The notes under the pieces are model-generated. The model was not told where the DNA came from. It made no database searches and saw only the letters and a list, made by a program, of their open reading frames with translations. From positions 20,673,295 through 20,737,294 of the forward strand of contig CP154956.1 of assembly GCA_039621445.1 (NCBI GenBank): a stretch of 64,000 nucleotides of DNA, read 5' to 3'. Positions 9,861 to 20,622 of this stretch are shown in pieces. The DNA comes from Euglena gracilis (Eukaryota; Euglenida; Euglenophyceae; Euglenales). The number at the start of each line of letters is the position of its first letter. The first letter of the stretch is position 1. Both the position numbers and the translations under genes were made by a program.

Positions 9861-11360
9861 AGTCCTTAAGCAACGCCCTAACCTGAACTGTGGGATTTGA
9901 CAAACCAATTTGGCAAATTTTGGAACATGTGATTGCCGAGAATAAAAGTGCAGTGCATTGTGGATGAATTGTGGCCATTTGTTGAAAGCCCTTGAGAAGA
10001 GCTTTCAATCGGCAACATGGTATCAGACAGTTATCACTGTGCAGCAAAAGAAAACTGCATGCAACACGAGAATAAATATTCTGTGCATTCCTGGCAGCTC
10101 GCTTGACCAAAGGTTGGTGACACTGGTTCTGTTGTGAGCCCGGTGGTCCTAACGGTGTCCGAGACAACAGAACTGATGGCACCGCCCTTTTCTGATATTT
10201 TTCTTCTTTTCTGACAATTTTGAAAAATTGTTTTTTTGACCCCAAATTTGGCCGAAAAGCCCCTGTAGACCCCTGGGTTGTCGAATCCATGCCCCAAACC
10301 AACAGGGTGGTCCTTGCCAGACTTGGGCGACATTGGCAAAGACAAAAGTGCTGCATTGTAATCAGAAATTTATGGTCTGATTTGACAAAATCTGATGTCA
10401 AAGAAGCACATGGTTGGCGATTTTGACAATTTTGAGTCAGAATGGCATTTGCTGTCTGTTAACTGAGGTCCTTTCTCCTTAAAAACCTTTCCTGTTGGCT
10501 TTTGGCCTTTGGCTGGCCTTCGTCCAGTCGATATGTTTTAGGGGGGATTTTCAACCAGGTTAGGTCTGCCTGATTTTGGGGCAAAAATGGGGGGTATTAC
10601 TCCCCCCCCTATTGTCCCTGGGCCTCGGCCAATGGAGGTTTTTTTCGGCGGGGTCAATGAAATTCCTTTGGTACGGTCTTATTGTCCCCCCCCCCTTTTG
10701 TCCGATCGGGCCTCCTCCGACCAGGCCCACCCCTGACTGTCCCACCGACAGGTCGGTGGGACAATAAGGGGGGTTGGTATTCACCAACACACTGGCCAAC
10801 TTGTGGGTCAACTGGTCGATAGGTAATTGGCTGGTCGACCGACTAATTGGTCAACTAGCACGTAGCTCCCCCCAGTCTGATGTTTGGGGCTCCCAAACCC
10901 CACCCCCACCCCAACCCCAGCCCTGACCCTAATCCTGAAGGCTTTGTGGTCTGCTGGTTTCTGCAGAAAGAAAAAGTCCAATTTTCACCCTGGTGTTTTC
11001 GAACCCTGATTTATCATTATCCCAAAGACTTCTTCTTTGTCTTCGAAAACTACGCAGATTGCCAAACATGCATTCAAAGATGAATGTTACAGGTGGTGAT
11101 TTAGCTCCGAAGCTTGAACTCCCAACTGTTGAAAGGGTCTGTTTTTTTTGTTTTTTATCGACCACACACGCTGAAAAAAAAATGGCTTCCAAACTAACAA
11201 TTCTGTTACCTTTGAACCCGAAAAGGAATTTGGCTTTTCAACTGTCACGGGTTGTCAGAAAAATTCTGAGTTGCAAGTGCTGCCAACCCCTTAAATCCTG
11301 GTCTCACCTGAATTTTTGGAGTTGACAAGTCGTCCGCTGCCCCCTCCCCCATTTTTTCAG
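9861..11360. other. Spacer with repeat O and TATTGTCCC repeats
   Basis: About 9925-10030 contains GAAAGCCCTTGAGAAGAGCTTTC-type text that recurs at about 55325 and 55610 (repeat O). About 10595-10770 holds paired ATTGTCCC/GGGACAAT motifs with C-runs, and about 10815-10865 a weak relative of the TAGTCGACCGAC palindrome cluster. No exon is supported before the acceptor at 11360. Confidence 0.5.
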
Positions 11361-11507
11361 GGCGTCATCCACCTGGCTTCTCCACCCATCGAGCAACAAG
11401 CATTTCAGCTGCAGCCTTGCACAATGGAGAGCGAATCAAATACTCCATTTCCGCCCATCAAAAACCAGTTTCCCTGGCCTCCGCAACAGCCCGTCCTGAA
11501 GCTGTGG
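11361..11507 (+). CDS. Putative exon E1, unrecognised
   Basis: Acceptor CATTTTTTCAG precedes it. The frame starting GVIHLASPPIEQQAFQLQ is open for 49 codons to a possible donor CTGTGG|GTGAAA, phase 0 at both ends. If that donor is not used the frame stops at 11601-11603. It is Pro/Gln-rich with no recognised domain. Phase 0 is compatible with the next exon at 11793. A second frame is also open, so the reading is uncertain. Confidence 0.35.
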
Positions 11508-11792
11508 GTGAAAGTGCCTCTCAAGCAGGAGAACAACGGGTTGGCATCGCAATGGTATGCCAGAGCACGCGAAAGAGTGTTTCCTCTGAACGAGCATCCG
11601 TGAAACAATATTTCCAGTTCCCTCTCAACCCAGTGCATGGCAACCTTCCAGGAATGTGCAGCTGGTTGTGCTTGGACACAGGAGATGGCGCATAACCTCC
11701 CTCTTTCAAAATATTTTTCACTCCCCGTCGATGGAATGCAGAACGCCCGAGGTGGAGCCTTCTTCCGCATTGTTGTGCTCTGTTCTCCTCAG

Positions 11793-11994
11793 GCGGTGCT
11801 GCCAGTGCTGGCATTGGTCGCGGCCCTCATCCCTGCGGCGCGGAGGTGGCTGTCGCCCCCGCCACCCCAGGCGCCGCTGTACGTGACGCTGGCAGCCGCG
11901 GGCCGCAGAGGGCGCCCGAAGAAGACAGCCTCGGTGGAGGAAAGTGGCCTTCTGAGTGAAGCTCCAGTTGAAGGTCCAGATGATGGCAAAGATG
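11793..11994 (+). CDS. Putative exon E2 with an AT-hook
   Basis: Acceptor TTCTCCTCAG, donor GATG|GTGGGA. The frame begins AVLPVLALVAALIPAARR, with strong GC at third positions in its first half, then carries GRRGRPKK, a match to the AT-hook core (GRP in a basic setting) that binds the minor groove of AT-rich DNA. An acidic end follows (EGPDDGKD). It ends in phase 1, and the next exon (12960) begins in phase 1, the join giving Gly (..DGKD-G-DGPTIHP..). The hydrophobic N-terminal run is odd beside an AT-hook. Confidence 0.55.
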
Positions 11995-12039
11995 GTGGGA
12001 TAGGTCCGTCTTTGCCTCTGTGTGTGTGCGTGTGTGTCA

Positions 12040-12300
12040 GCTTCTTTTTAAGGAAGGTTGCACCCCCCGGGAGGTGTTATGGGCCGACAAGGGGTAGGGC
12101 ATTTTCGACCCCCCCCCCAGGTTGGTTTGGGGTGGGTTTTGCAACAGCACACACCCCCGGCGTCTTCGGCGCCAAGGCCCGAAAATGGCCAGGGAAATTT
12201 GCCTGGGTCGGCAGCCACGAAGGACCAAAACTGAATCCGGGGGGGGGGGTGCCTGCTATGGGCAGGCGCCCCATAGTGGGATCGAATGTAGCTATAATTC
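12040..12300. repeat. Diverged family-A-like element
   Basis: Contains the family-A order: C-run block, GGCGTCTTCGGCGCC hairpin, CCCGAAAATGGCCAG, then GGGGGGTGCCTGCTATGGGCAGGCGCCCCATAG. Compare 27882-28206. Ends are degraded and no target duplication is seen. It lies in the intron between E2 and E3. Confidence 0.6.
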
Positions 12301-12304
12301 TTAG

Positions 12305-12440
12305 GCTGAAATGCCCCATGGGTGGAAAGAAGATTTATATCACCAATGAGAGCAACGTTGTATCGTGCAAAGGTGCATGGGTAAAGCAAGCATATGGTGG
12401 TAAGGGCAGGCGTGGCAACGAAAATGAGATCTTCAGCAAG
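12305..12440 (+). CDS. Possible exon, basic, uncertain
   Basis: A frame reading MGGKKIYITNESNVVSCKG then a Gly/Lys/Arg-rich segment ends at a plausible donor (AGCAAG|GTATGC). No clean acceptor is seen, and including it would break the E2-E3 phase match. Listed as a weak alternative only. Confidence 0.2.
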
Positions 12441-12959
12441 GTATGCCAAACCAGGGCCACTGTTTATCTTTTGAAGAAAATTTGCTCAGAGCCACGGGGT
12501 AGGGTCAGTCAAATTTTCAAGCAATGGAGAGAAAGTTGGTGAAAAATCTTATCCAAAACACGGTTTTTTTTTAAGTTGAGAATACTTCCCATCAGAAACT
12601 GAAACAGCAAAGACAAAAATCCTAATTTCAGAACTGGGAAAAAAGCAAAAAATATACGCGCATACAACAGGCTTCTTTTTTCCAATCCCGGGGAGGGGGT
12701 GCTTTGTCCATCAAAATGCCAGTGCTCGTGCAACACCAGACATTTTGCAATGGACACGAGAGCTTTGTCCGGGGCAGAGGAAATTTTTGTTCTTTTTAAA
12801 AATTTGGAAGTGTTTGTTTTTTCTGGTTTCTTTGTGTGTGTTTTTGCTGCGTTTTTTTTGGGAATCCATGTTGTGTTTTTCTCGCCTGGTAAGGTTTCAA
12901 CACGGATTGTCGATGCGTTGCTCGAACGCAGGATGCTTTTGTCGCTTCTTTGGCTGCAG

Positions 12960-13235
12960 GAGACGGGCCCACCATCCACCCCGACGTTTGGCGCGCCGAC
13001 CCCAAAGCCGAGGCAAAAGGAGGGGTCGCCCCAGAGCCAGCGGAGGCCCCTGCCAAGGGCAAAGGCAAGCGGAAGGCGAAGAAGAACTAGATTGAGGTTG
13101 AGGAGGATGGGGGGGAGGATGGCACGGCGTCGGACGAGGACAGCTTCGAAAGCCGATACAGCCCCCCCCCCACCCGCCCCCCCACCCCCGCCAAAAAACA
13201 TGCCCCTCCCCCCCCACCCTTGGACAAGCTGAAGC
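12960..13235 (+). CDS. Putative exon E3: Lys-rich then acidic, with in-frame TAG
   Basis: Acceptor GGCTGCAG; phase-1 start. The frame (DGPTIHPDVWRADPKAEAKG, then PAKGKGKRKAKKN) has very strong third-position GC, but meets TAG at 13088-13090. The same frame continues with equally strong GC3 through IEVEEDGGEDGTASDEDSFE and TRPPTPAKKHAPPPPPLDKL. The basic half resembles histone-tail-like or nucleolar linkers. The TAG could be a sequencing error, a real nonsense change, or a true stop followed by fossil coding. The 3' limit is unclear: no good donor lies before the C-tract region. A second, lower-scoring frame is open throughout. Confidence 0.55.
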
Positions 13236-13720
13236 TCACCCCATCCCCCCCACACCCCCCCCCAACCCCCCCCCGCCCCCGTCACCCCCCCCCCCCCCGC
13301 CACCCCGTTCACCACCAGCCCCCTCCCCCCCACCGCAACCCCCCCCCCCCCCCCCCTTCCCACGCCAGCTGACGCACGCACCCCCCCCCCCAAACCCCCC
13401 CCCCCCCAACGCATCAACCCCACGTGGTGGCCGGGCAGCCCTTGCGCACCCCCCCCCCCCCCCACCCCCCTACCCACCCCCCCCCCCCCCCCACCACCCC
13501 CCCCCCCCCCCCCCCCACCCCCCAACCTTAACTCCCCAACCTTTCCACACTTGGTCCCCCACCCTTCCCCCCCCCGCCCCCCCACCCCCCCCCCCCCCCC
13601 CCATAGCTGGAAGTCCACACCCCCCCCCCCCACACTTGAAACCCCCCCCCCCCCACCAATGGACGCACCGCAACGAGCAAACCATCAACCTCACACTCCC
13701 CAACCCCCCCATTCCCCACC
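13140..13720. repeat. C-homopolymer tract cluster (G-quadruplex potential on - strand)
   Basis: About 550 bp made of C-runs, many of 8-16 bases, separated by A, AC or short words. The minus strand would be a dense run of G-tracts able to form G-quadruplexes. It starts inside or just after exon E3, so part may encode poly-Pro, but run lengths make any frame unsafe. Confidence 0.9.
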
Positions 13721-14216
13721 CCCCCAGGACAAAAACCCGATTCATCCACCCACACTAGCTCGAGACCCACCTTAATCCGACGGCAAAAAGCCAAACCCCC
13801 CGAAAAAACAGCAAACTCCAACACCCCAAAAATCAACAATTACAGGATCTTACAAAGTTTGTCGAAACATTGTGTTGTGAATGCGTGGCATGCCCCTTGA
13901 AGCAGCTCCAAGGTTCTTTTTTGGGGTTGCAAGACTAAGAACCCCACAAAAGAGATTGGTTGCAAAGAGATGAGAAATTGAAAAAGGTTTTCCCGGGTGT
14001 CTTGCATTGTGCTGGGGGTTGGTTCCTCCCTCCCCCGGAGGTCTTACAGTTGGTACCCTCTTTTGGAACAGCTCGATGAACTGCGCATCCGCATTTGGAA
14101 ATCCGGAGTGTTTGTTTGTTTTCATCCAGGGGGTCTCGATGAGTTGCCCACCTCGGCTGTTCATTTGTGGCATTGAGCCGTCAATTTCTCTTTCCCGAAT
14201 CTTTCCATCTCCCCAG

Positions 14217-14364
14217 ACCAAGAAGCTGGAGGGGAAAGTGTTCTGTTTTGCCGGCAGCTTCGAAATCAGCCGCATGGAGCTGGACGCACTGATGGTGATG
14301 CACGGGGCCCGCATCACCACAGAGTTCAACGATACAGTGACCCACGTGGTGGCGTCGGGGAAAG
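14217..14364 (+). CDS. BRCT domain, N-terminal half (exon E4)
   Basis: Acceptor TCTCCCCAG, donor GGGAAAG|GTGCGC. The frame TKKLEGKVFCFAGSFEISRM continues ELDALMVMHGARITTEFNDT and VTHVVASGK. This matches the BRCT pattern: a short beta strand (KVFCFAG), a helix (MELDALMVMHG), a Gly after the helix (HGARI), then strand VTHVVAS. BRCT domains bind phosphopeptides or other BRCT proteins, mostly in DNA repair, replication and poly-ADP-ribose signalling. It starts in phase 0 and ends in phase 1 with a single G, completed by GC of the next exon to Gly. Third-position GC is high. Which BRCT protein it belongs to cannot be decided. Confidence 0.88.
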
Positions 14365-15596
14365 GTGCGCTTCTTCGACGCTCACCCACTTCCCCCCCCC
14401 CCCCCCCCCCCCCCCAAACCCAAAATGTCCGACCCACCGGGGGGGGGGGGGTCGGTCACTTGGTGGGACCCATGTAGGGTTAGAATTTTGTATAAATCAT
14501 GCCTTAATTCAAGCCTGATTTCGGCCTGACTTCTTAGCTTGGCCAAACCCCAACCTTAATCTTTTCGAACAACAATCATAAACCCAACCTTACTCCTTAA
14601 AAAAGCAAAATCACACAAAAAAAAAAAAAAAAAGGGGGTAGTAGTTTATGGCTGCCATTGGTTCATCTAAACTTGGTCAGGTGAAAACGTCCAAGTCTTT
14701 GAGCTATTTCAGGCGGAGGATCTGTGGAGTGCATACTTTGAGCATATCTGGGCATATGCTGCTAATTTCATTTTTGGGGGGCCATGTTTGGCGCATATTT
14801 TGAGGTATTTAGGATTTTTCTGCTGCATATACCTGCCATTCCCGCATATTTTGACTGTGGCTTTTTTTGGATTCTCTCTGTCACAGTATTTTGTTCGCAG
14901 TATTAAATCGTTTAAAATGGCCAAATAAGGCCAAAAATGGCTAATAAAGTCCACACTGGTCCCAAAAAATGACCAAAATCTCAGGCCGGACTGAAAATTT
15001 TTTGGCACATTACCAAAAACTTGAAAGTTTTTTTTTTTGGGTTTTCACCCCCAAGATTTACCTGATTAACACCAATTCGGCCAAGATTTTTTTTTTGCTT
15101 GTTGGGCAACCAGGGCAACCAGGCTGGACACCCTGGACCCCACCCTCTGGGGGGGGGGGTCCAGCCAGCACCTTTCCCAGCCGGCTCTCTCGACCCCCCT
15201 TTCCGGGGGGCATGAAGCGCATTGATAGAAAATTCAATTTTGGTCAGTCGATGTGTTCTTCTTCCGGCATGTTTTTCTCCTGGAACTTTTGTCTTTTGGT
15301 TTCGCCCATCTGATTCATTTTGCTGGAACCGATTTCCCCTTCACATTTTCCCGGATCAGGAAGAAGGTAAGGAGTCCACATGAGAACTCCGTCTGGTTCA
15401 ACCCCTTTTGCTTTGGTTTTGATTGTCTTTCCAGACTGCTGTTTTCACGTGTGAAAAAGTTGCCCATTCCGGATGTCAATTAAGGGTTAGGGTTAAAGTC
15501 AGGGTGAGGGTTGGGGACATTGTCTTGTTTCTCCTGGCCACACATGCTGCCATGGAAGCTCTGCCACAGCTCCTCACCCGGCCCACCCCGCCGCAG
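14365..15596. other. Phase-1 intron interrupting the BRCT domain
   Basis: 1232 bp, GT...AG. It holds a C-run/G-run block right after the donor, an AT-rich middle, and about 15100-15200 a family-D-like fragment (GGGTCCAGCCAGCACC, TTTCCCAGCCGG). The reading frame is restored exactly across it. Confidence 0.8.
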
Positions 15597-15725
15597 GCCT
15601 GAGGTCCAAGAAGGTGGAGCTGGCGCGCCAGAAGGGCATCCCCATCGTGGACGAGAGCTACATCTACGAGGAATTGAAGGGGGAGCCCGCCCAGCTGAAG
15701 CTCCCATGCGGGCTGCTGTCCTGGG
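15597..15725 (+). CDS. BRCT domain, C-terminal half (exon E5)
   Basis: Acceptor CGCCGCAG. With the carried G, the frame reads GLRSKKVELARQKGIPIVDE then SYIYEELKGEPAQLKLP. This is the usual second half of a BRCT fold: helix (KVELARQKG), strand IPIVDES, then the final helix SYIYEEL. The aromatic position that is often Trp is Tyr here, as in several poly-ADP-ribose polymerase-type BRCTs. Probable donor TCCTGGG|GTGCCT, phase 1. If it were not spliced the frame would stop near 15806. Joined with 14217-14364 it gives a complete domain of about 85 residues. Confidence 0.88.
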
Positions 15726-16276
15726 GTGCCTCGGGACCCCCAACCCCGATTTATCAGGCCTGGGCTTTGATTTGTTTCCCCCACCTACAATTTTTTTTTT
15801 TGGCTTGACCCAGGTGGCTCTCGAAAATTTTCATTTTTGGGTTGCCTTTGATGCAGGAGCAGCCCAAAAACTTGCTTTCCATTTCGTGCATGCGTTTGTA
15901 TGTATTGTATGCTGTTAGCGTTAAAGGGAGGGGCTTGTTGAAGACGGTAGCATGCCCAGGAGGGATATGGATGTTTTCCTTACCCTGGACCTCCCAGGAG
16001 TTTTGCTTCCTTTCTGACTGCTTGGGCAAGGCATTTTCCCACCAACTTCATAGCCTGCCCCTCCCAAACCCAATTTCATGTTACGACCCTATTGTTCAAA
16101 AGTCGAAAGCCCTGGGAGACGGTTCTGGTTCTAACCAAGTAGGGACATTCCAGTTGGAATAAACCAGAACAAAATGGAATAGGAAACTTGGAAGCAACCA
16201 GAAAATTTCGGAATAACCACAAAAAAGTTTCAGCCAAACCTAAGAAGCTAATCGCAAACATGACAAAAGGCAAGGC
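15726..16276. other. Intron, no supported feature
   Basis: Ordinary T-rich intron-like text up to the element at 16277. I see no exon. Confidence 0.5.
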
Positions 16277-16711
16277 CAGGGCTGTTCTTAAGCCAGAGGG
16301 GACCCTGCCTCGGGGGGGGGGGTCCAGCCAGCCAGCCAGCACCTCCCAGCTGGGCTGCGGACCCCCGGGTCCACTGAAATAAAGGTGGTTCGGTAAAGCT
16401 GGGCTTAATTGACACTTTTTCGGAACAAAGCGCCGAAAATTTTTTGAAAAAAATGGGCAAAAAAAATTGTAAAAAAATGGCATTTTTGGGTGGTTCTTGG
16501 GGGTTTCACCTGTAATTCTTGGCTGAAAATGAACCCAGCTGGATTTGGGCTTTTTCGGGCATTTTTTTTGGATACCCACTGGGTCCAGTTTCCAGCCTGT
16601 GGGACCCCCCCCCCCCCGGACCCCACGCCCCTTGGGGGGGTCCAGCCAGCACCTTTTTCCAGCCGGCCCGCGGGACCCCCTCCCCCTGGGGGGTCTTCAA
16701 GAAAACTTCTG
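16277..16711. mobile_element. hAT-like non-autonomous element, family D
   Basis: Ends CAGGGCTGTTCTTAAG... and ...CTTCAAGAAAACTTCTG. Exact 8-bp target duplication GGCAAGGC at 16269-16276 and 16712-16719. The 435-bp interior has C/G-run blocks, GGTCCAGCCAGCCAGC, ACAAAGCGCCGAAA and, near the right end, TTTTTCCAGCCGGCCCGCGG. No transposase. It lies in the intron after the BRCT exons. Confidence 0.88.
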
Positions 16712-16719
16712 GGCAAGGC

Positions 16720-18370
16720 GAGTTTGCAGCTTTTTATGGAATATGGCAACTATTTTTGTCTTTTTTCCAGTCAAGAATTTGTTAGATATCGATGTATGGA
16801 GGATGGGTTGATCTATAAACAACATTTTATCTTCTGGAGGAGTTGCGAATAAGCGACTGGTGGGCATTTGCATTCACATGACCCGGGAGAGCGCTTCCAT
16901 CTAACGGACTTCAAAAACATCAGTCCATTCCGGCAGAAAGTTACCAGAGTAACCAGAATAAACTGGAATACACTGGAAAGAGACCGAAACCCATAAATAA
17001 ATTGTTCAATTTTCTGCCAACCGGAGTATTACCTCCACCAAAGTTGTTTTGACATTTGAGCAGATGGGCCAAAAGTCAATGAGAATTTCTCCTTTCCAGC
17101 CGTCATGGAAACAGCAGCCTGACTCTGACTGATTTCTCATTTGTGTCGCCAGTGGCCCCTCCTTCTCATTGATTGCTTTTCCAGTCACAAAATTGCGATT
17201 TTCTGACAAATTTGAGGAAGGAAGTTTCGCTTGAATTACGCAAGGATTACATCAGTTTCGTGCCACGGAAAATCGCGAACACTCACAAATCAGCACGAAA
17301 ATGGAACTTTCCCCAAAATCACCAAAAAATCATGAAAATCACGAAAAATCACGAATGAAAATTTTTTCAGACATTGAAGTTTTGGATTGATGAAGTTTTG
17401 TATTTTTTGGAGGTGCAAAGATATCCATTTACTCCCAGCTTTTTTTTAAAAAAAAGATGAAAAGCTTTTTTTTTTGGTCACTCTTTGCTGTGATGTCATC
17501 TTCTCATTCTAGTGTGCCACGAACAGCATCGCACTTGGAAGCGTGGGGGAAAGATGACTCCACAAAGAAGAGCCAGTCAACCAGAGGATTTCTGGTTTTC
17601 TAAGGTTTTAACCATGTTAACCATTTTGACCTTTGCAAATCCTCTGACGTTAGTAGTACCCCAGTGTGTTTGTTTGTTTGTTTGTTTGTGTGTTCATTGT
17701 TTTTCCCTCCAACAAATTCTCTTTCAATGGGGTGGGCAAAATTCAAGGATTTCAGAGGTCTGATCAATTTTTATGAAAAGTTATACAAATGTGGTTGCAA
17801 GTTGAAGAATACTGCAGACACTCTCTTTCACATGACAGTCTTGCATTCTTTGTGCTTGGCACCTCTGGCCTAGCAACGATGAAGTGTGCCAAAAATCGGA
17901 TCTCATGCGGTGCCAGATACCGGATCAACACCATTTCCAGTGTAAAAAGTCGAAAATTGCACAAGAGAGCCAAGCCAAGGGAGGACTATTTTTTTGTGGC
18001 CTGAAAAATCACAAAAAATCACAAAAAATCACGAAAATTCGCGAAAATCACGAATGAGAATTTGGGTCCCCAGCACGAAACAGAGGGAATCCTTGATTAT
18101 GAGTCCTCATGGTCTTAAAATGCAGCAAGCACCTCCCCCCCCCCCACTTATCACTCCCTCCTTGAACCCCCTCCTACTGCTAAAGGGAAACAAGTCTCGA
18201 TGGAGGGTTGGCCAGATGGGTTAGATGTCCTTTATCGCAAACCATTGTTTTTCAGGTGAACCTTTTTTAGGCCGGATCATGGAGTGGGGGACAGCCAAAG
18301 TGTGTTTCCTTGGCAAAAGAGGGTGCAAGGGGTTCCAAAGCTGGGCTTCCCCCCATTTGACGTTGGTTTG
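16720..18370. other. Intron with one weak exon candidate
   Basis: T/A-rich intron-like sequence. About 17515-17600 follows TTCTCATTCTAG and reads either CHEQHRTWKRGGKMTPQRR or VPRTASHLEAWGKDDSTKK. Neither frame has raised third-position GC, so I do not call it as an exon. Short repeats of AATCACGAAAATCACGAA-type occur near 17320-17355 and 18003-18052. Confidence 0.4.

Positions 18371-18371
<1 letters not shown>

Positions 18372-18420
<49 letters not shown>
18372..18420. repeat. AC dinucleotide microsatellite
   Basis: About 23 uninterrupted AC units within the putative intron before exon E6. Confidence 0.98.
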
Positions 18421-18422
<2 letters not shown>

Positions 18423-18582
18423 TGAACCAAAGCATCACTGAAGGCCACGCGAAAAGTGATATCCGCGGGGGCACACGGGCATGGACCGCAGTGGCCAAGA
18501 CGGCCGCGTTGCACCGGGACCCCCATTTCCCCACGGTGCACGTTTCGAGGTCCAGGCGCATGGTTGCCTCTGGTTGCCTCAG

Positions 18583-18755
18583 ACGACACACCACACTCCA
18601 GCCGAATCCGTCCCCCCACCCCGCTCGGTCTTTTCGCTCCCGCAACCCCCACCCCAGCGGGGGCCCTCCGCCGCCCCCCTCCGCCAGGCAGCGTCCCCCG
18701 CCCGGCCTCGCCGCCCGCCCCGGGGGCCACTCCTACGGCCGCGACAGCGCCGATG
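18583..18755 (+). CDS. Putative exon E6, Pro-rich linker
   Basis: Acceptor GGTTGCCTCAG, donor CCGATG|GTGAGCA (strong consensus). Two frames are open and GC3-rich. One, phase-compatible with E5 and E7, reads PPTPLGLFAPATPTPAGALR then a Pro/Ala/Thr linker ending ATAPM. The other reads FRSRNPHPSGGPPPPPSARQ and ends in RPGGHSYGRDSAD, which fits the Gly/Arg style of later exons. Either way it is a disordered segment; I cannot fix the frame. Confidence 0.5.
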
Positions 18756-19134
18756 GTGAGCAGGCTCGCTCGGACTCTGGCCAGCGAGGCGACAGCCCGG
18801 GCGTTCCCCCAACTCCTGTTGGGGGGGGGGGTCAAGGCAGACTGGGGTTCAGAGTCGGGTAACTTGGGGTTTTTGGGATCGAAGTTTGGTTCAGAGGTTC
18901 CCCCCCCGACTCAATTTTGGGGGAGCCAAAGTGAGTCCTCCCGAATGGGAGGATTGCACTTTTTTTGGTGGAAAAGCCCCCCCCCCCCCCACAGGGTCTA
19001 GGGTCTGGTGGGCCCCCAGGTCCTAAAAACGTTCTCGACCCCACGTGTCCTCTTGCGTCCATGTTTAGAATGAGCCGCGCCGTCTCATTCGCCATGACGT
19101 CAGGACCCCCCGCTGGGTTTCCGGGTTTCCCCAG

Positions 19135-19273
19135 AGTACAATCCGCCACGACCCTGTGGGCGGCTGGGATGGCAGGCGCCCGCCCCCCGCGCAGGACAGC
19201 TTCCAGGACGTGCGGATGACCCGCCTCCAGGGCCCGCCGGTGGCGCCCCTGCCTCCACCGCTGCAGGGCCAAA
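19135..19273 (+). CDS. Putative exon E7, Trp/Pro-rich
   Basis: Acceptor GGGTTTCCCCAG. The phase-0 frame STIRHDPVGGWDGRRPPPAQ then DSFQDVRMTRLQGPPVAPLP has very strong third-position GC. It contains a GGWDG motif of the kind repeated in later exons. The donor is weak (CAAA|GTCCCA), so the 3' end is approximate. No domain is recognised. Confidence 0.5.
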
Positions 19274-19477
19274 GTCCCACCCCCCTTTTCATAGTTTTTC
19301 ATCGGTTCTCACACCAGGATTGTGTCTTTTTTTGCCTGGTTCTCCATTTTGCACATAGAAAGGAAACAAGAAGAGAAAGGATTGCAGGGTCCAGGTCTTT
19401 GTGCCAATCAGGCAATGTCGCTGTGGTTTGCGGTGTGTGGGGATCCGTCCCCATCGCGCCCTGTCCTCAGCCCACAG

Positions 19478-19606
19478 GAGCTGGATTTCGCGGGGTCCGA
19501 TTTTCAGGAGAAGAAGTTCTGGGACGACATGGGGCTCCGGCTTCTGTTGGACTTACACACCTTCTCTCCCTCCCACCCCAGAAAAGAGCATGCGCTCCAC
19601 CTCACT
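19478..19606 (+). CDS. Putative exon E8, acidic/aromatic
   Basis: Acceptor CAGCCCACAG, phase-0 frame ELDFAGSDFQEKKFWDDMGL then RLLLDLHTFSPSHPRKEHAL, donor CTCACT|GTCAGT. Third-position GC is strong up to LHTF. The alternating acidic and aromatic residues suggest a short interaction motif. Family unknown. Confidence 0.5.
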
Positions 19607-20578
19607 GTCAGTTTCTTGTGTGTTATTCAACCGCCTTAGACAAGACTGAGGTCCATGTTTTCTTGGAGAGTGTCCATGATTTGGGACGGGCAACCCTCGG
19701 CAAGCAATCTGGCAGCATTTTTAACGTTTCGCCAAACGTTCCCAATTTTTTTAAAAAAGAAAATCGGATAAATTTCGACCCAGCAGTTCCATCAGGCGAC
19801 AACCAAAATTGGTGATTGTGGCCTCCTCGTGGACCAGAGGCAGGGCAGGGTTTGATAGCAGGGGGGGGGGCGGGAGCACCCCCAAAAGATCGTTTTTTTT
19901 ATTATTTTTTTTTTATTTTGACAAATTTTTGCCCGAAAAGTGCCAAAAATGAAGAATGACCTTTTTGGCCGATTTTGGGGAGCAATAATTTTCGGCCGTC
20001 GCTTTGCACCGGGCCAAAATTCGGTCACCTGGACTGCGCCACAGCTTAGGTAGGTATTGCCCCCCCCCCCGGACCGGTGGAGGGTCTGACCCCCCACCCC
20101 ACCTGCCCTTATGTTGACCCCTGGGCGGGGGTGGGGGACTGACCCATCCTTCCCTCCGCCCCCTTCCCAGTCTGAATCTGGAATCCTTGTTGCAGACCTC
20201 CTGGGCAGAAAGGGTCTTGTTTGTTTGTTGGAGCTTCATCGGGAGGCTGGCCATGCTTTGAGATTCAACCTGGTCATAATTTTGGGTATTTTGGACACCT
20301 GACTTCCAAGGCAGCTACAGCTTTTTTCTCTCCCAAGGGAGCAAGGTACATGGGCCAAAGTGCCTGGAAAACTCCGGTGTCTTGGAAGCCCAGGAAAGTC
20401 CCATTTTGGGCAAACTTCTGCCCACACGACCAGGCCAGCACGACCCCCTCCCAGTTTGCGATACCTGCAGGCACTCCGATACCCCTCAAATTTCGTCCGA
20501 TGACGATTTTTTTGTTAAAAAATGTCCCTCGGCATTTGAAATTCCATTTATTTAAGTATTGCATGCTTTTCCGATCAG

Positions 20579-20622
20579 GATGATCCCAGAAACCAGAAGT
20601 ATCATCTGTTTGGCACGAGCCT
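20579..20622 (+). CDS. Putative micro-exon E9
   Basis: Acceptor TTTTCCGATCAG; phase-0 frame DDPRNQKYHLFGTS, donor AGCCT|GTGAAC, phase 2. The phase-2 end matches the one-nucleotide start of the exon at 22681. Short and unrecognised. A neighbouring open stretch at about 20655-20700 lacks a good acceptor. Confidence 0.35.

Noticed and set aside
12509-13745. Minus-strand Gly-rich ORF of up to 374 codons
   Set aside because: Reverse reading of C-runs; the part outside the C tract lies opposite the better-supported plus-strand exon.
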